A stretch of 64,000 nt of DNA, from positions 45,900 through 109,899 of the forward strand of contig NZ_APNK01000011.1 in assembly GCF_000732535.1 (NCBI RefSeq), in the 5' to 3' direction. This DNA is from Salinisphaera hydrothermalis C41B8 (GTDB taxonomy: Bacteria > Pseudomonadota > Gammaproteobacteria > Nevskiales > Salinisphaeraceae). The position numbers were made by a program, and so were the translations under genes. Below are positions 37,760-45,920 of this stretch, piece after piece; within the stretch, counting starts at the first letter, position 1, and the number at the start of each line of letters is the position of its first letter. Under the pieces are notes generated by a model. The model was not told the DNA's origin and made no database searches. It saw only the letters and a list, made by a program, of their open reading frames with translations.

Positions 37760-39373
37760 ATGAAGCGATGGAACGGCTGGGGCGACGAGACCATCGATCG
37801 GCCGTTGGCCGATTCGGCGCTCGTGTTTCTAGAGCAGCGCCTTGGCGCAGGCGATCGGTCGCCGGATCTGGATTTCGACGAGGCCTGTGCCCGGGTCGGC
37901 CCATCGCGGCTGAGCGCGGATGTCATGCTCGACACCAGCGCATCGGCCCGCCTCTGCCACGCGCACGGTCAGAGCCTGCCGGATTGGGTGGCCTTCAGGC
38001 GCGACCGGCTCGGTCCGTTTCCGGATGCGGTTGCCCGCCCGGAGTCGCATGCCGACGTGCGCGGCCTGGTGGACAAGGCGCGACGGCTCGGCGCGGTGAT
38101 CGTGCCCTATGGCGGCGGCACCAGCGTGGTCAGGCATCTGGCGGTCGTGGACGACGGCCGACCGGTGATCAGCGTTGACATGTCGCATCAGAACCGGCTG
38201 CTCGATCTTGATACGCACGACCGCATCGCAACCCTCGGCGCGGGCGCGGCGGGGCCCGTACTCGAAGCACAGTTGCGTGCGCACGGTTATACGCTCGGCC
38301 ATTACCCGCAGTCGTTCGATTATTCCACGCTCGGCGGCTGGCTCGTCACGCGTTCCGCGGGGCAGCAGTCGCGCCGCTACGGACGTATCGAGGACATGCT
38401 GCTCGGTGCCCGCGTAGTGGCACCGGGTGCCAATCTCGTCATCGGCGGGCAGGTCGCCTCGGCGGCCGGGCCCGATCTGCGTCAGATACTGCTGGGCTCG
38501 GAAGGACGGCTGGGCCTGGTGACCGAGGCGGATATGCATGTCCGCCCGGTGCCGGCCTGCGAAGCGTTTCACGTACTGTTCTTTGCCGACTGGACCGCCG
38601 CCGAAGCAGCCGCCCGAGGCATCGCCCAGTCCGGCATCGATGTCTCGATGGTACGGCTGTCGAACGCCGAGGAAACCGATGTCCAGCTGCGCCTGGTCGG
38701 GCATGAATCGGCCATTGCCTGGCTGCGTCGATACATCGGTTGGCGCGGGCTCGGCGATCGGCCGTGCATGATGACGCTCGGCGTGACGGCCGACGATCGA
38801 CGCACGGCGCGCCGGATCACGGGGGCGGCGTTGTCGATCGCCCGACAAGCCGGCGGGATCTCCACCGGCACCCGGCTCGGCACGGTCTGGGCGGCCAATC
38901 GGTTCGCCGGCGCCTATGCCCGTAACGCATTGTGGGACGCAGGCTATGCCGTCGATACCATGGAAACGGCAGTGTGCTGGTCCGCAACCGCTCCCACGAT
39001 GAACGCGATGCAGCGTGCCGCCCACGACGCACTGGCCGGTTTCGACGAGCGCGCGCTGGTGTTCTCGCATCTGTCGCACGTATACGCGGCCGGCAGCAGT
39101 GTCTATATGACTGTCATCTGGCGCCGTGCCGCCGACCCGGAACAGGATCTGGCGCATTGGCGCGCGCTGAAGGCTGCGGTGAGCCGCGCCATCGTCGACG
39201 CCGGCGGCACGATCAGCCATCAGCACGGCGTTGGCCGCGATCACGCACCGTATCTGGCGGTCGAGAAGAGCGACGCCGGGCTGGCGATGATCGCGAGTGT
39301 ATTCGATGCGATCGACCCCGAGCGCATGATGAACCCGCACAAACTGTTGCCGGAGGCCGGCGATGTGGGCTGA
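37760..39373 (+). CDS. Alkyldihydroxyacetonephosphate synthase-like FAD-linked oxidase
   Basis: A 537-residue flavoenzyme with a PCMH-type FAD domain (VIVPYGGGTSVV, LGSEGRLGLVTEA) and a C-terminal cap. It tracks alkyl-DHAP synthase throughout: the start MKRWNGWGD, FDYSTLGGWLVTRSAGQQS, and SHQHGVGRD near the end, where eukaryotic AGPS has an HHH motif; here the middle His is Gln. AGPS swaps the acyl chain of acyl-DHAP for a fatty alcohol to make ether lipids; whether this homologue does so is unknown. The ATG has GGGAG about 9 bases upstream. Its 3' end overlaps the GlpD-like gene by 11 bp. Confidence 0.82.
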   Translation: MKRWNGWGDETIDRPLADSALVFLEQRLGAGDRSPDLDFDEACARVGPSRLSADVMLDTSASARLCHAHGQSLPDWVAFRRDRLGPFPDAVARPESHADVRGLVDKARRLGAVIVPYGGGTSVVRHLAVVDDGRPVISVDMSHQNRLLDLDTHDRIATLGAGAAGPVLEAQLRAHGYTLGHYPQSFDYSTLGGWLVTRSAGQQSRRYGRIEDMLLGARVVAPGANLVIGGQVASAAGPDLRQILLGSEGRLGLVTEADMHVRPVPACEAFHVLFFADWTAAEAAARGIAQSGIDVSMVRLSNAEETDVQLRLVGHESAIAWLRRYIGWRGLGDRPCMMTLGVTADDRRTARRITGAALSIARQAGGISTGTRLGTVWAANRFAGAYARNALWDAGYAVDTMETAVCWSATAPTMNAMQRAAHDALAGFDERALVFSHLSHVYAAGSSVYMTVIWRRAADPEQDLAHWRALKAAVSRAIVDAGGTISHQHGVGRDHAPYLAVEKSDAGLAMIASVFDAIDPERMMNPHKLLPEAGDVG

Positions 39374-40862
39374 GGGCTGGCGGAACCGCTTTCAGCAAGC
39401 CTGTCGTGATCGCGTCGATGTGCTGGTGATCGGCGGCGGCATCACGGGCGCCGGGGTCGCGCTCGAGGCCGCCCACGCGGGCCTGTCGGTTGCACTGATC
39501 GAACAGCGCGACTTCGCCTCCGGGGCGTCGAGCTGGTCGTCCAAGCTCGTGCACGGCGGGCTGCGTTATCTGGCGAGCGACTGGCGGCTGACGCGTGAAT
39601 CGGTGCGTGAACGCGAGCGCTTGCTGCGGGACGCGCCAGATCTCGTCTCGCCGCTGGCCTTCATGCTGCCGGTTTATCGCGGCGCTTCGCCCGGGCACGC
39701 CAAGCTCCGGGTCGGGCTGGCAGCCTACGATGGTCTGGCCGGGCGGCGCGACGCCCATTATCTGCGCCGCGACGAATTCCGGCGGCACATGCCGTATCTT
39801 GCCGCCGAGCGTCTGCGCGGTGGTTTCGTCTATCGCGACGCGCTCACCGACGATGCCCGCCTGGTGCTGCGCGTGCTCGGCTCGGCGATACAGCACGGCG
39901 CGCGGGCGGCGAATTACGTCGAGGCACAGACGCTGCTCTGGGCGGAAAATCGGGTGGCCGGAGCCCGCGTGCTCGATCATGTCACCGGCGATTATTTCGA
40001 TATCCCGGCGCGCTGTGTGGTCAATGCCACCGGCGCCTGGAGCGATCGGATTCGGGCCGGCGTGGGGGGCAGCGAGAGCCTGCGGCCTCTGCGCGGCTCG
40101 CATTTCGTGTTCCCGTTTCATGTCCTGCCGGTCGCGCGTGCGATCTCGTTTCCGCACCCGGACGATCGACGCCCGGTGTTCGCGATCCCGTGGCGGGGCG
40201 CCGCGATATTCGGCACCACCGATCTCGATCACGTCGAGCCGCTCGATTCACCGCGCATGGCCGCTGTCGAATCCGAGTATCTGCTGGCCGCGCTGCACCG
40301 TTATTTTCCGACCCTGGGCATCCGGGGCCGCCAGGCGCTGTCGAGCTTCGCCGGCGTGCGCCCTGTGATCGGCTCCGGTGCGGCGCGGGCCTCCGATGAA
40401 TCGCGCGAATCGGCCATCGTGAGCGAACAGGGGCTGATCAGCGTCACCGGCGGCAAGCTCACCACGTTTCGCCCGGTGGCACGCCAGGTTCGCGAGCGGA
40501 TCGCGGCCGCGCTCGGCCGGCCCGACGATGACGGCGCGCCGGCGCCGCTGACTGTGCCTCGGCGCGCGATTGCGCCGCGCTGTCGCACGGACGAACGGAT
40601 CGGTGCCACCGACTATCGATGGGCGGACTTGCCCTGCATTCTGGCCGACGAAGCCGTGGTGCATCTCGACGACCTCATGCTGCGCCGGACGCGCCTCGGG
40701 CTGCTGCTGGCCGAGGGCGGGCGCGACGTGCTCGATCGGATCGCACCGCTGTGTCGCGACGCGCTGGGCTGGGATGCCGAGCGCTGGCGCACGGAGCGCG
40801 CGCGTTACGAATGGATCTGGCAGCACAGTCATGCACCCATTGAACCTGGGCCACGGTCATGA
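39363..40862 (+). CDS. GlpD-like FAD-dependent glycerol-3-phosphate dehydrogenase
   Basis: A 499-residue flavoprotein of the GlpD family, which oxidises glycerol 3-phosphate to dihydroxyacetone phosphate at the membrane and feeds electrons to quinone. FAD fold: VLVIGGGITGAGVALEA. Family motifs SSWSSKLVHGGLRYL, NATGAWSD and TGGKLTTFR are present, and the C-terminal helical cap is recognisable. It starts inside the end of the AGPS-like gene and its stop overlaps the FGGY kinase as ATGA, so the three enzymes are made together. DHAP as a shared metabolite is a plausible reason for the clustering. Confidence 0.88.
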   Translation: MWAEGWRNRFQQACRDRVDVLVIGGGITGAGVALEAAHAGLSVALIEQRDFASGASSWSSKLVHGGLRYLASDWRLTRESVRERERLLRDAPDLVSPLAFMLPVYRGASPGHAKLRVGLAAYDGLAGRRDAHYLRRDEFRRHMPYLAAERLRGGFVYRDALTDDARLVLRVLGSAIQHGARAANYVEAQTLLWAENRVAGARVLDHVTGDYFDIPARCVVNATGAWSDRIRAGVGGSESLRPLRGSHFVFPFHVLPVARAISFPHPDDRRPVFAIPWRGAAIFGTTDLDHVEPLDSPRMAAVESEYLLAALHRYFPTLGIRGRQALSSFAGVRPVIGSGAARASDESRESAIVSEQGLISVTGGKLTTFRPVARQVRERIAAALGRPDDDGAPAPLTVPRRAIAPRCRTDERIGATDYRWADLPCILADEAVVHLDDLMLRRTRLGLLLAEGGRDVLDRIAPLCRDALGWDAERWRTERARYEWIWQHSHAPIEPGPRS

Positions 40863-42427
40863 CGGGGCGCGACCGGATTCTGACCATCGATGTCGGCACG
40901 CAGAGCGTGCGGGCGCTGGTGTTCGATCGCCATGGCCGGCTCGACGCGCGTATTCAGAAGCCGATCGAGCCGCCGTATCATGCGCCGCAGCCCAGCTTTG
41001 CCGAACAGGATCCGGAACTGTTCTGGCAGACTTTGATTGCCGCGTGTCGAGCGCTCTGGGCCGCGCATCCGGATCTGGCCGCGCGCATCGCCGGCCTGGC
41101 GCTGACCACCCAGCGGGCGACCAGTGTGTTCCTCGACGCCGACGATCGGCCGATCGGCCCGGCCATATCCTGGCTCGACCGGCGTCGCGCCGAGCGCGTG
41201 CCCGGGCTGCCGTGGCATCTGCGCTGGGCCGCCACGCTGGTCGGGGCACGGCCGGTACTCGATCGCCTGCAACGGCGCGCGCCGTCCAACTGGCTGGCGG
41301 ATGCCGCGCCCGAAAGCCATCGACGCGTCGCCCGCGCCGGTCTGTTGTCGGCGTTTCTCGTGCATCGCATGACCGGCGCCTGGCGCGACGCCACCGGAGC
41401 CCAGGTCGGGTATCTGCCGTTCGACTATAAGCACCGCGGCTGGGCGGCACCGGGCGACTGGCGCTGGCGTGCCTTGTCGCTGGCGCCGGAACAGATGCCG
41501 GAATTGACGGAATCGGGGCAGGCGCTGGGGGAGCTGACGCCGGATGCCGCCGAGGCCATCGGCCTGGGTCCCGGGCGGGTGCTTCATGCCGCCGGCGCGG
41601 ACAAAGCATGCGAAGTACTCGGCACCGGTGCGATCTCGCCGGAGACCGCCTGTGTATCGCTCGGCACCACGGCGACGGTGGATACCTGCCGGCATGGTTA
41701 TCACGAGGTGGAGCGTTTCCTGCCGGCCTATCCGGCTGCCATGCCCGGCGCCTACACCAACGAGATCCAGATCGATCGTGGCTTCTGGCTGGTGTCGTGG
41801 TTCAAGCAGGAATTCGCGGCCGATACGCGCTGGCAGGCCGCGGCCAACGGCCGGCCGGCGGAAGCCCTGCTTGATGAGGCCATCGCGCCCATCGCCCCCG
41901 GCAGCGACGGCCTGATCGTGATGCCGACCTGGTCGGCCGGGGCCCGCAGCCCGGGCCCGGAGGCGCGCGGCGCGATCGTGGGCTTCACCGAGGTGCATAC
42001 GCGGGCTCATGTCTATCGGGCGATTCTGGAAGGGCTCGCCTATGGCCTGCGGGCCGGTCGCGAGACGATCGAGCGTCGAACCCGCACGCCGATCACGCGC
42101 CTGCGTGTGGCCGGGGGCGGGTCGCAATCGGACCAGGCGATGCAGATTCTGGCCGATGTCTTCGATCTCGCGGCGGAACGGGTGCATACCTATGAAGCCA
42201 GCGGCCTCGGGGCCGCGATCAACGCCGCGGTCGGGCTCGGCTGGTATGACGATCACCGTGCGGCGACGGCAGCGATGGTACATGCCGGCCGTCGCTTCGA
42301 GCCGAGGCCCGATGCCGTGGCGCGCTATGACGTCATCCATCGCCGCATCTACAGCCCGCTCTACGGCGACCTGCGTCCCACGCTACGACGTCTGCAGTCG
42401 GTGTTCGCGCCGCCTGTGGATGGCTGA
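40859..42427 (+). CDS. FGGY-family carbohydrate kinase
   Basis: A 522-residue kinase with the two actin-like domains of the FGGY family. Phosphate-1 region: TIDVGTQSVRALVFDRHG. Further marks are GLALTTQRAT, ISWLDRRRAE, the second domain CVSLGTTATVDT and the adenosine region LRVAGGGSQSDQAMQILADV. The substrate (glycerol, a pentulose or another polyol) cannot be read from sequence. It ends the operon with the AGPS-like and GlpD-like genes. Its 3' end overlaps the convergent glycosyltransferase gene by 45 bp. Confidence 0.85.
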   Translation: MTGRDRILTIDVGTQSVRALVFDRHGRLDARIQKPIEPPYHAPQPSFAEQDPELFWQTLIAACRALWAAHPDLAARIAGLALTTQRATSVFLDADDRPIGPAISWLDRRRAERVPGLPWHLRWAATLVGARPVLDRLQRRAPSNWLADAAPESHRRVARAGLLSAFLVHRMTGAWRDATGAQVGYLPFDYKHRGWAAPGDWRWRALSLAPEQMPELTESGQALGELTPDAAEAIGLGPGRVLHAAGADKACEVLGTGAISPETACVSLGTTATVDTCRHGYHEVERFLPAYPAAMPGAYTNEIQIDRGFWLVSWFKQEFAADTRWQAAANGRPAEALLDEAIAPIAPGSDGLIVMPTWSAGARSPGPEARGAIVGFTEVHTRAHVYRAILEGLAYGLRAGRETIERRTRTPITRLRVAGGGSQSDQAMQILADVFDLAAERVHTYEASGLGAAINAAVGLGWYDDHRAATAAMVHAGRRFEPRPDAVARYDVIHRRIYSPLYGDLRPTLRRLQSVFAPPVDG

Positions 42428-43864
42428 CAGGGCACGCTGCATGGCCACCACGCCAAGAATCGCGATCAGCGGATTGAGCGCGAAGCGAAAGCGCTGGTTT
42501 TCGTCGATCTCGAACATGTTGCCGATGACGCTCACGTACATGACGTTGAGCCAGATGAAGATCAGCGTGGCGTCGAGGTTCGATACCCGTCGTCGCCAGG
42601 CGCAGCGCAACAACACGCCCAGCCCGAACAGGACGCAGACGATATAGACGAGGGCGATGAAAATACCGATGGTCGCCGGCTTGAGATCGAATCTTGGATT
42701 GTCGGGATAGACCGGCTGACCGCCGATCACCTTGGCATAGACCCAGGCCCAGGGCTGGATGGCGTCACGGTTGGCCTTGAGAAACGGATAATCGCTGGAC
42801 GGCCGCCAGAACATCAGCCAGGCCACGCCGACCGAATGTAGATACACGCCGGGATGCGTGCGGATGGCGACCAGCGCGTCGTGGCGCGCCATGCCCGAGA
42901 TCTTTGCGTAGGGTAGATAGTTGAAGTTCACGTGCCCGGTGGTCTTGCGCTTGTTATCGAGCACGGCGATGCCGGTATGCGGAATCTGCACCACGGTGCC
43001 TTCATAGGCCTCGGGAATATCGTAGGCCTTGTCGTCCAGGGCCAGCGGCGTCATGCGGCCGCTCGCGACCAGGCGTTCGCGTTCGGCATGATCCAGTTCC
43101 AGCGTGCTGAGCTTGGCCAGGCTCATGCCCATCCAGTCCGAGGTCGAGAATTCGCCGATGACGGCCACGTTCTTGGCGTACAGCGTCAAAATCAGCAAGA
43201 ACGGCAGGGCAGCCGCCACGAGCACGGCACGACGATGGCCCGGCAGTACGAGGGCCGCGTAGGCGACGAGGACCACGAACCACTCGATCTGGAACAACGA
43301 GCGGGTGTAGATGAGAATCGCCATCGCGCCGAACAGGGCAAGCGCGCGCGGCATACTGAAATCACGCCGACAGGCATCGAACAACCAAACGATGACCACG
43401 AGCAGCAGCAGCACGATGACCGTGTAGTACGGCAGGCTTTCATAGAGCATCAGCGCCGGCGAGCACATGAACAGGCCCGCCACGATGACGGCGGGCCCGA
43501 CGCGCGTGCCGACACGGCGTAGCAGCGCATAAAGCACGAGCACGGAGCCCAGCGCCATCAGGGCAAAAATGACGCGGAAGATCGCGGCGGTAACGAAATC
43601 GCCGCCGCCGACGGCGGCCGAAATCTTGACCACGATGCCGAGCAGCAGGTTGTACAGCGGTGGCTGGCCAGGCATATAGAGCAGGCTGGCCAGCAGATCG
43701 TGCTGCAAAAGCACGGGGTCGAGGATCTGCCAGGACGTCCCCATCGGCGACAGATCGAAGCGCACGCCGGCGATGTAGGCCGCCACGCGCGAGACCAGAT
43801 AAAGCGCGATCAGCCCGCCCACGGCCCATCGGTCGGCGGCGATGCCGGCCCGCCGCGCGGTCAT
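42383..43864 (-). CDS. GT-C type membrane glycosyltransferase (polyprenyl-phosphate sugar user)
   Basis: A 493-residue membrane protein with about 10-12 hydrophobic segments and the ArnT/PMT-like pattern: a first luminal loop with acidic residues, then a LLYMPGQPPLYNLLLG segment. A large soluble loop lies around residues 225-330. Such enzymes take a sugar from a polyprenyl phosphate on the periplasmic side. The ATG at 43864 overlaps the DprE2-like stop, making it the last gene of a five-gene operon that should produce polyprenyl-phospho-arabinose. It is therefore a candidate arabinosyltransferase; the acceptor is unknown. It has no close match that I recognise by name. Confidence 0.7.
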   Translation of the reverse strand: MTARRAGIAADRWAVGGLIALYLVSRVAAYIAGVRFDLSPMGTSWQILDPVLLQHDLLASLLYMPGQPPLYNLLLGIVVKISAAVGGGDFVTAAIFRVIFALMALGSVLVLYALLRRVGTRVGPAVIVAGLFMCSPALMLYESLPYYTVIVLLLLVVIVWLFDACRRDFSMPRALALFGAMAILIYTRSLFQIEWFVVLVAYAALVLPGHRRAVLVAAALPFLLILTLYAKNVAVIGEFSTSDWMGMSLAKLSTLELDHAERERLVASGRMTPLALDDKAYDIPEAYEGTVVQIPHTGIAVLDNKRKTTGHVNFNYLPYAKISGMARHDALVAIRTHPGVYLHSVGVAWLMFWRPSSDYPFLKANRDAIQPWAWVYAKVIGGQPVYPDNPRFDLKPATIGIFIALVYIVCVLFGLGVLLRCAWRRRVSNLDATLIFIWLNVMYVSVIGNMFEIDENQRFRFALNPLIAILGVVAMQRALSAIHRRREHRLQTS

Positions 43865-44598
43865 AGCTGGGTGCGGTGGAAGATCGTCCGAGGCACGGCC
43901 TTGATGATCGTCATGATCACGCGCCAGAAGCCGGGGGTGTAGACCACCGCGCGTCGTCCGTCGATGGCCTTGACGATATCGCCGCCGACCTTGTCCGCGC
44001 TTGCGAACAGCGGCCCCTTGTCGAGGTCGGCGGTCATCGGCGTATCGACCAGACCGGGACGAATGGTGAGCACGCTCACGCCGCTGCCGTGCAGGCGATG
44101 CCGCAAGCCGTCGAGAAACGCGTTCACGCCGGCCTTGGCGCTGCCATAAACATAGTTGCTGGCGCGCCCGCGATCGCCGGCTACCGAGGAGATCACTGCG
44201 ATCTGGCCCGCCCCCTGACGCTCCAGCCGGTTGGCGACATCGGTCACCAGCGCCACCACGCTCACCGCGTTGGTATGCCAGGCGGCGACCGCCGCCGCCG
44301 GGTCGGCGGCACAAGCGGCCTGATCGGGCAGGGTGCCGTAGGCGATAAAGACGGTGTCGATCCCGCCCAGATCGGCTTCGGCGGCATCCAGCATGGCGGC
44401 ATGGGCGCCAAGGTCGTCGGCATCCATGGCATGAACCGTTGCGCGCGACGCGCCGCGGATCGACAGGTCGCGGGCGATCGGTTCCAGCTTGTCGCGATTG
44501 CGGGCCACCAGAAACAGGGCATCGCCGCGTGCGGCGAAGCGACGGGCCGCGGCTTCGGCGATGGCCGAGGTCGCGCCCACGATGAGAATACGGTTCAT
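43861..44598 (-). CDS. DprE2-like short-chain dehydrogenase
   Basis: A 245-residue SDR. NAD(P) motif ILIVGATSAIAEAAAR, an ISSVAG strand with the catalytic Ser, and the Y-x3-K pair in NYVYGSAKAG are present. It resembles DprE2, which reduces the 2-keto intermediate made by DprE1 to decaprenylphosphoryl arabinose. Position directly after the DprE1-like gene with a 4-bp overlap supports the role. The C terminus (VYTPGFWRVIMTIIKAVP) is hydrophobic and typical of this subgroup. Confidence 0.85.
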   Translation of the reverse strand: MNRILIVGATSAIAEAAARRFAARGDALFLVARNRDKLEPIARDLSIRGASRATVHAMDADDLGAHAAMLDAAEADLGGIDTVFIAYGTLPDQAACAADPAAAVAAWHTNAVSVVALVTDVANRLERQGAGQIAVISSVAGDRGRASNYVYGSAKAGVNAFLDGLRHRLHGSGVSVLTIRPGLVDTPMTADLDKGPLFASADKVGGDIVKAIDGRRAVVYTPGFWRVIMTIIKAVPRTIFHRTQL

Positions 44599-45920
44599 GC
44601 GGTGTCTCCCGTCACACGAAGCCAGAAATCAGAAGAAAAACCGGGATCGACATAGCCCGCGAACTCGCGCCAGCGCGGAAAGTACTGCTGAAAGGCCGCG
44701 GCCGACATCCGGGCGTCCTTGGCCGGGTAGACCGCGCCGCCGGCGGCCATGACCACCTCGTCCAGCGAATCGAGCAGGCGTCGTGTCGAGTCTCCGCGAT
44801 TCGGAAAATCCAGTGCCAGCGTGGTGCCGGGCCGCGGGAACGACAGCAGGCCCGGTGACGGTACGTCGCCGAACACCTTGAGCACGGATAGGAATGAACC
44901 CTGGCCCGAGGCGCCGATACGCTCCAGCAACTCGGTGATCGAGGCTTCGGCGTCGCCCGGCGGCACCACGCACTGGTATTGATAGAAGCCGGCCGGCCCG
45001 TAGGCACGGTTCCAGTTGCGAATGCCGTCCAGCGGATAGAAATACGGCTGGTAGTGCTGTGCGGCCCGGAAGCGTCGACGGCGCTTGCGATGAAAATACA
45101 GTGTATTGAGCGGGGTGAGCGTGGCCGGGTTCATCAACGAAAACGGCGGCGTGAGCGCGAAGTTCGGTCCGGGCCGGGGCCCGGCGGCATTGGGCTGTCC
45201 CATCGCCGGGCGATGATTGGCGCGCATGAACCAGCCGCGCCCCAGCTTCGATCCGGTCGCGCTGCAATCGACCCAGGCGACGGTGTATTCGTAATCGGGT
45301 TCCGAGGCGGCGGACAATTCGAAGAAGGCCCGCAGGTTGTCGAAGCGATGCGTATCGACATCCATGAATGCGCCGCCGACGCGCTTGAGCTGCAGGCGGA
45401 CGCGCGTAATCAAGCCGGTCAGGCCGAGCCCGCCGATGGTGGCGGCGAACCAGTCGTGATTCGTGGTCGGGCTGCAGACGCGCGTGCTGCCGTCGCTCGT
45501 CGCGAGATCGAAGTCCAGCACGTGCCGGCCGAAGGTCCCGGCCATGTGATGATTCTTACCGTGCACATCGTTGGCGATGGCGCCGCCGACGGTCACATAC
45601 TGCGTGCCCGGGGTCACCGGCACGAACCAGCCGTGGGGCACGGCCAAACGCAGGATATCGGCCAATAGCACGCCCGGCTCGCATTCCAGTACCCCGGTGT
45701 CGAGATCGAAGGCGAGGAAATGATCCAGGCCGCGGGTATCGATCAGGGTACCGTCGTTGTTGATCACCACATCGCCGTAGCTGCGGCCGTTACCGTACGG
45801 CAATACCGGTCGATCATCCGGCGACGGCAACGGCGTACGCCCGGAAACCGGCCGGGTTACGCGTGCCGGGCTGCTGACGGGGATGCGGCCCCAGGAAGGG
45901 TGAGAGCCCGTCCGACTCAT
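44595..45920 (-). CDS. DprE1-like FAD-dependent polyprenylphosphoryl-ribose oxidase
   Basis: A 441-residue flavoenzyme of the DprE1 type, which oxidises C2 of polyprenylphosphoryl-ribose as the first half of epimerisation to arabinose. FAD contacts include LPYGNGRSYGD and TPGTQYVTVGGAIANDVHGK; the catalytic Lys is in YPAKDAR. The position equal to mycobacterial Cys387 is Ala (TLALDFP against ICVDFP). It overlaps its neighbours by 4 bp at both ends. It works with the HAD-UbiA protein before it and the DprE2-like reductase after it. Confidence 0.88.
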   Translation of the reverse strand: MSRTGSHPSWGRIPVSSPARVTRPVSGRTPLPSPDDRPVLPYGNGRSYGDVVINNDGTLIDTRGLDHFLAFDLDTGVLECEPGVLLADILRLAVPHGWFVPVTPGTQYVTVGGAIANDVHGKNHHMAGTFGRHVLDFDLATSDGSTRVCSPTTNHDWFAATIGGLGLTGLITRVRLQLKRVGGAFMDVDTHRFDNLRAFFELSAASEPDYEYTVAWVDCSATGSKLGRGWFMRANHRPAMGQPNAAGPRPGPNFALTPPFSLMNPATLTPLNTLYFHRKRRRRFRAAQHYQPYFYPLDGIRNWNRAYGPAGFYQYQCVVPPGDAEASITELLERIGASGQGSFLSVLKVFGDVPSPGLLSFPRPGTTLALDFPNRGDSTRRLLDSLDEVVMAAGGAVYPAKDARMSAAAFQQYFPRWREFAGYVDPGFSSDFWLRVTGDTA

